Shown: positions 35,127-35,293 of the stretch, in pieces
Layout: the number at the start of each line of letters is the position of its first letter
Position numbering within the stretch: position 1 is the first letter of the stretch
Assembly: GCA_023263995.1 (NCBI GenBank)
Contig: JALQTQ010000009.1
Span: forward strand, 1 to 35,293
Reading direction: 5' to 3'
Length of the DNA stretch: 35,293 nt
Origin: Akkermansiaceae bacterium
Lineage (GTDB): Bacteria > Verrucomicrobiota > Verrucomicrobiia > Verrucomicrobiales > Akkermansiaceae
Translations under genes and position numbers: made by a program
The notes under the pieces: generated by a model
Told to the model about the DNA's origin: nothing
The model's database searches: none
Seen by the model: only the letters and a program-made list of their open reading frames with translations

Positions 35127-35293
35127 ATGCCCCATCTCCTTACCAGTCTTGTTCTCCTTCTTGCCTCAATTTCGCTCGGAGCGACCCGGCCCAACGTCGT
35201 GGTGTTTCTTTCCGATGATCAGGGCTGGGGTGATCTGAGTCATTCCGGCAACCGCGACCTCGAGACCCCGCACATCGATTCGCTCGCCCGGGA
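35127..35293 (+). CDS. secreted sulfatase, N-terminal fragment cut by window end
   Basis: Only about 55 residues are visible. They comprise a signal peptide ([19 protein letters not shown]) and the sulfatase opening [22 protein letters not shown] with the metal-binding Asp pair, then [11 protein letters not shown]. This is the usual start of arylsulfatase-type enzymes. The formylglycine motif lies beyond the window. It is divergent from the DUF6580 gene, sharing an 82-base intergenic promoter region. Confidence 0.88.
   Translation, partial: MPHLLTSLVLLLASISLGATRPNVVVFLSDDQGWGDLSHSGNRDLETPHIDSLAR

Overview
The window looks like a chromosomal segment of a GC-rich (roughly 60%) PVC-superphylum bacterium, most likely Verrucomicrobiota and less likely Planctomycetota. 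The evidence is the dense set of families typical of that group: DUF1501, DUF1552, DUF1549/DUF1553 and DUF1587/1592/1588/1585 proteins with planctomycete-type cytochrome motifs, a PVC-type CxxCH heme-binding propeller protein, secreted sulfatases, and a lipoprotein with FG-GAP and ASPIC/UnbV domains. No rRNA, tRNA, CRISPR array or complete insertion sequence was seen.

Layout. Position 1-225 is the tail of an IS200-like/RAYT transposase. A leftward sulfatase (372-1742) faces a rightward four-gene run (2159-10622): an FG-GAP/ASPIC/redoxin/TPR lipoprotein, a DUF1592-type cytochrome protein, a DUF1552 Tat protein and a SUMF1-domain protein. A leftward three-gene operon (16542-10993) encodes a DAB-type inorganic carbon accumulation system: DabB, a small NuoM-like membrane protein, and DabA. 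A rightward type II restriction-modification cassette follows (16823-19088): a C5-cytosine methyltransferase, a C-protein-like XRE regulator and a NaeI-family endonuclease. It reads as less GC-rich than its surroundings. Leftward genes then encode a PVC cytochrome/propeller protein, a small Cys-rich secreted protein with its own terminator, and a second sulfatase. From 24031 to 34463 a rightward run encodes DUF1592-type, DUF1552, DUF1549/1553, DUF1501, squalene-cyclase-fold and DUF1501 proteins. A leftward DUF6580 membrane protein and the start of a third sulfatase end the window.

The most important observation is in the first lipoprotein gene. Its reading frame is interrupted at 4082-4084 by one TGA, and the same frame continues for 531 sense codons with the family's remaining domains intact. 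Eleven bases after this TGA begins a perfect 7-bp stem with a GGUCG loop, whose spacing and loop fit a bacterial SECIS element. I therefore read 2159-5680 as one candidate selenoprotein gene, about 1173 residues with Sec at 642, in a protein family I do not know to be an established selenoprotein.

Working together, the secreted sulfatases and the DUF1501/1552/1549/1592 cytochrome proteins are probably part of the cell-envelope machinery of a heterotroph that uses sulfated polymers. This is inference from context. DAB would supply bicarbonate, and the restriction-modification cassette defends against foreign DNA.
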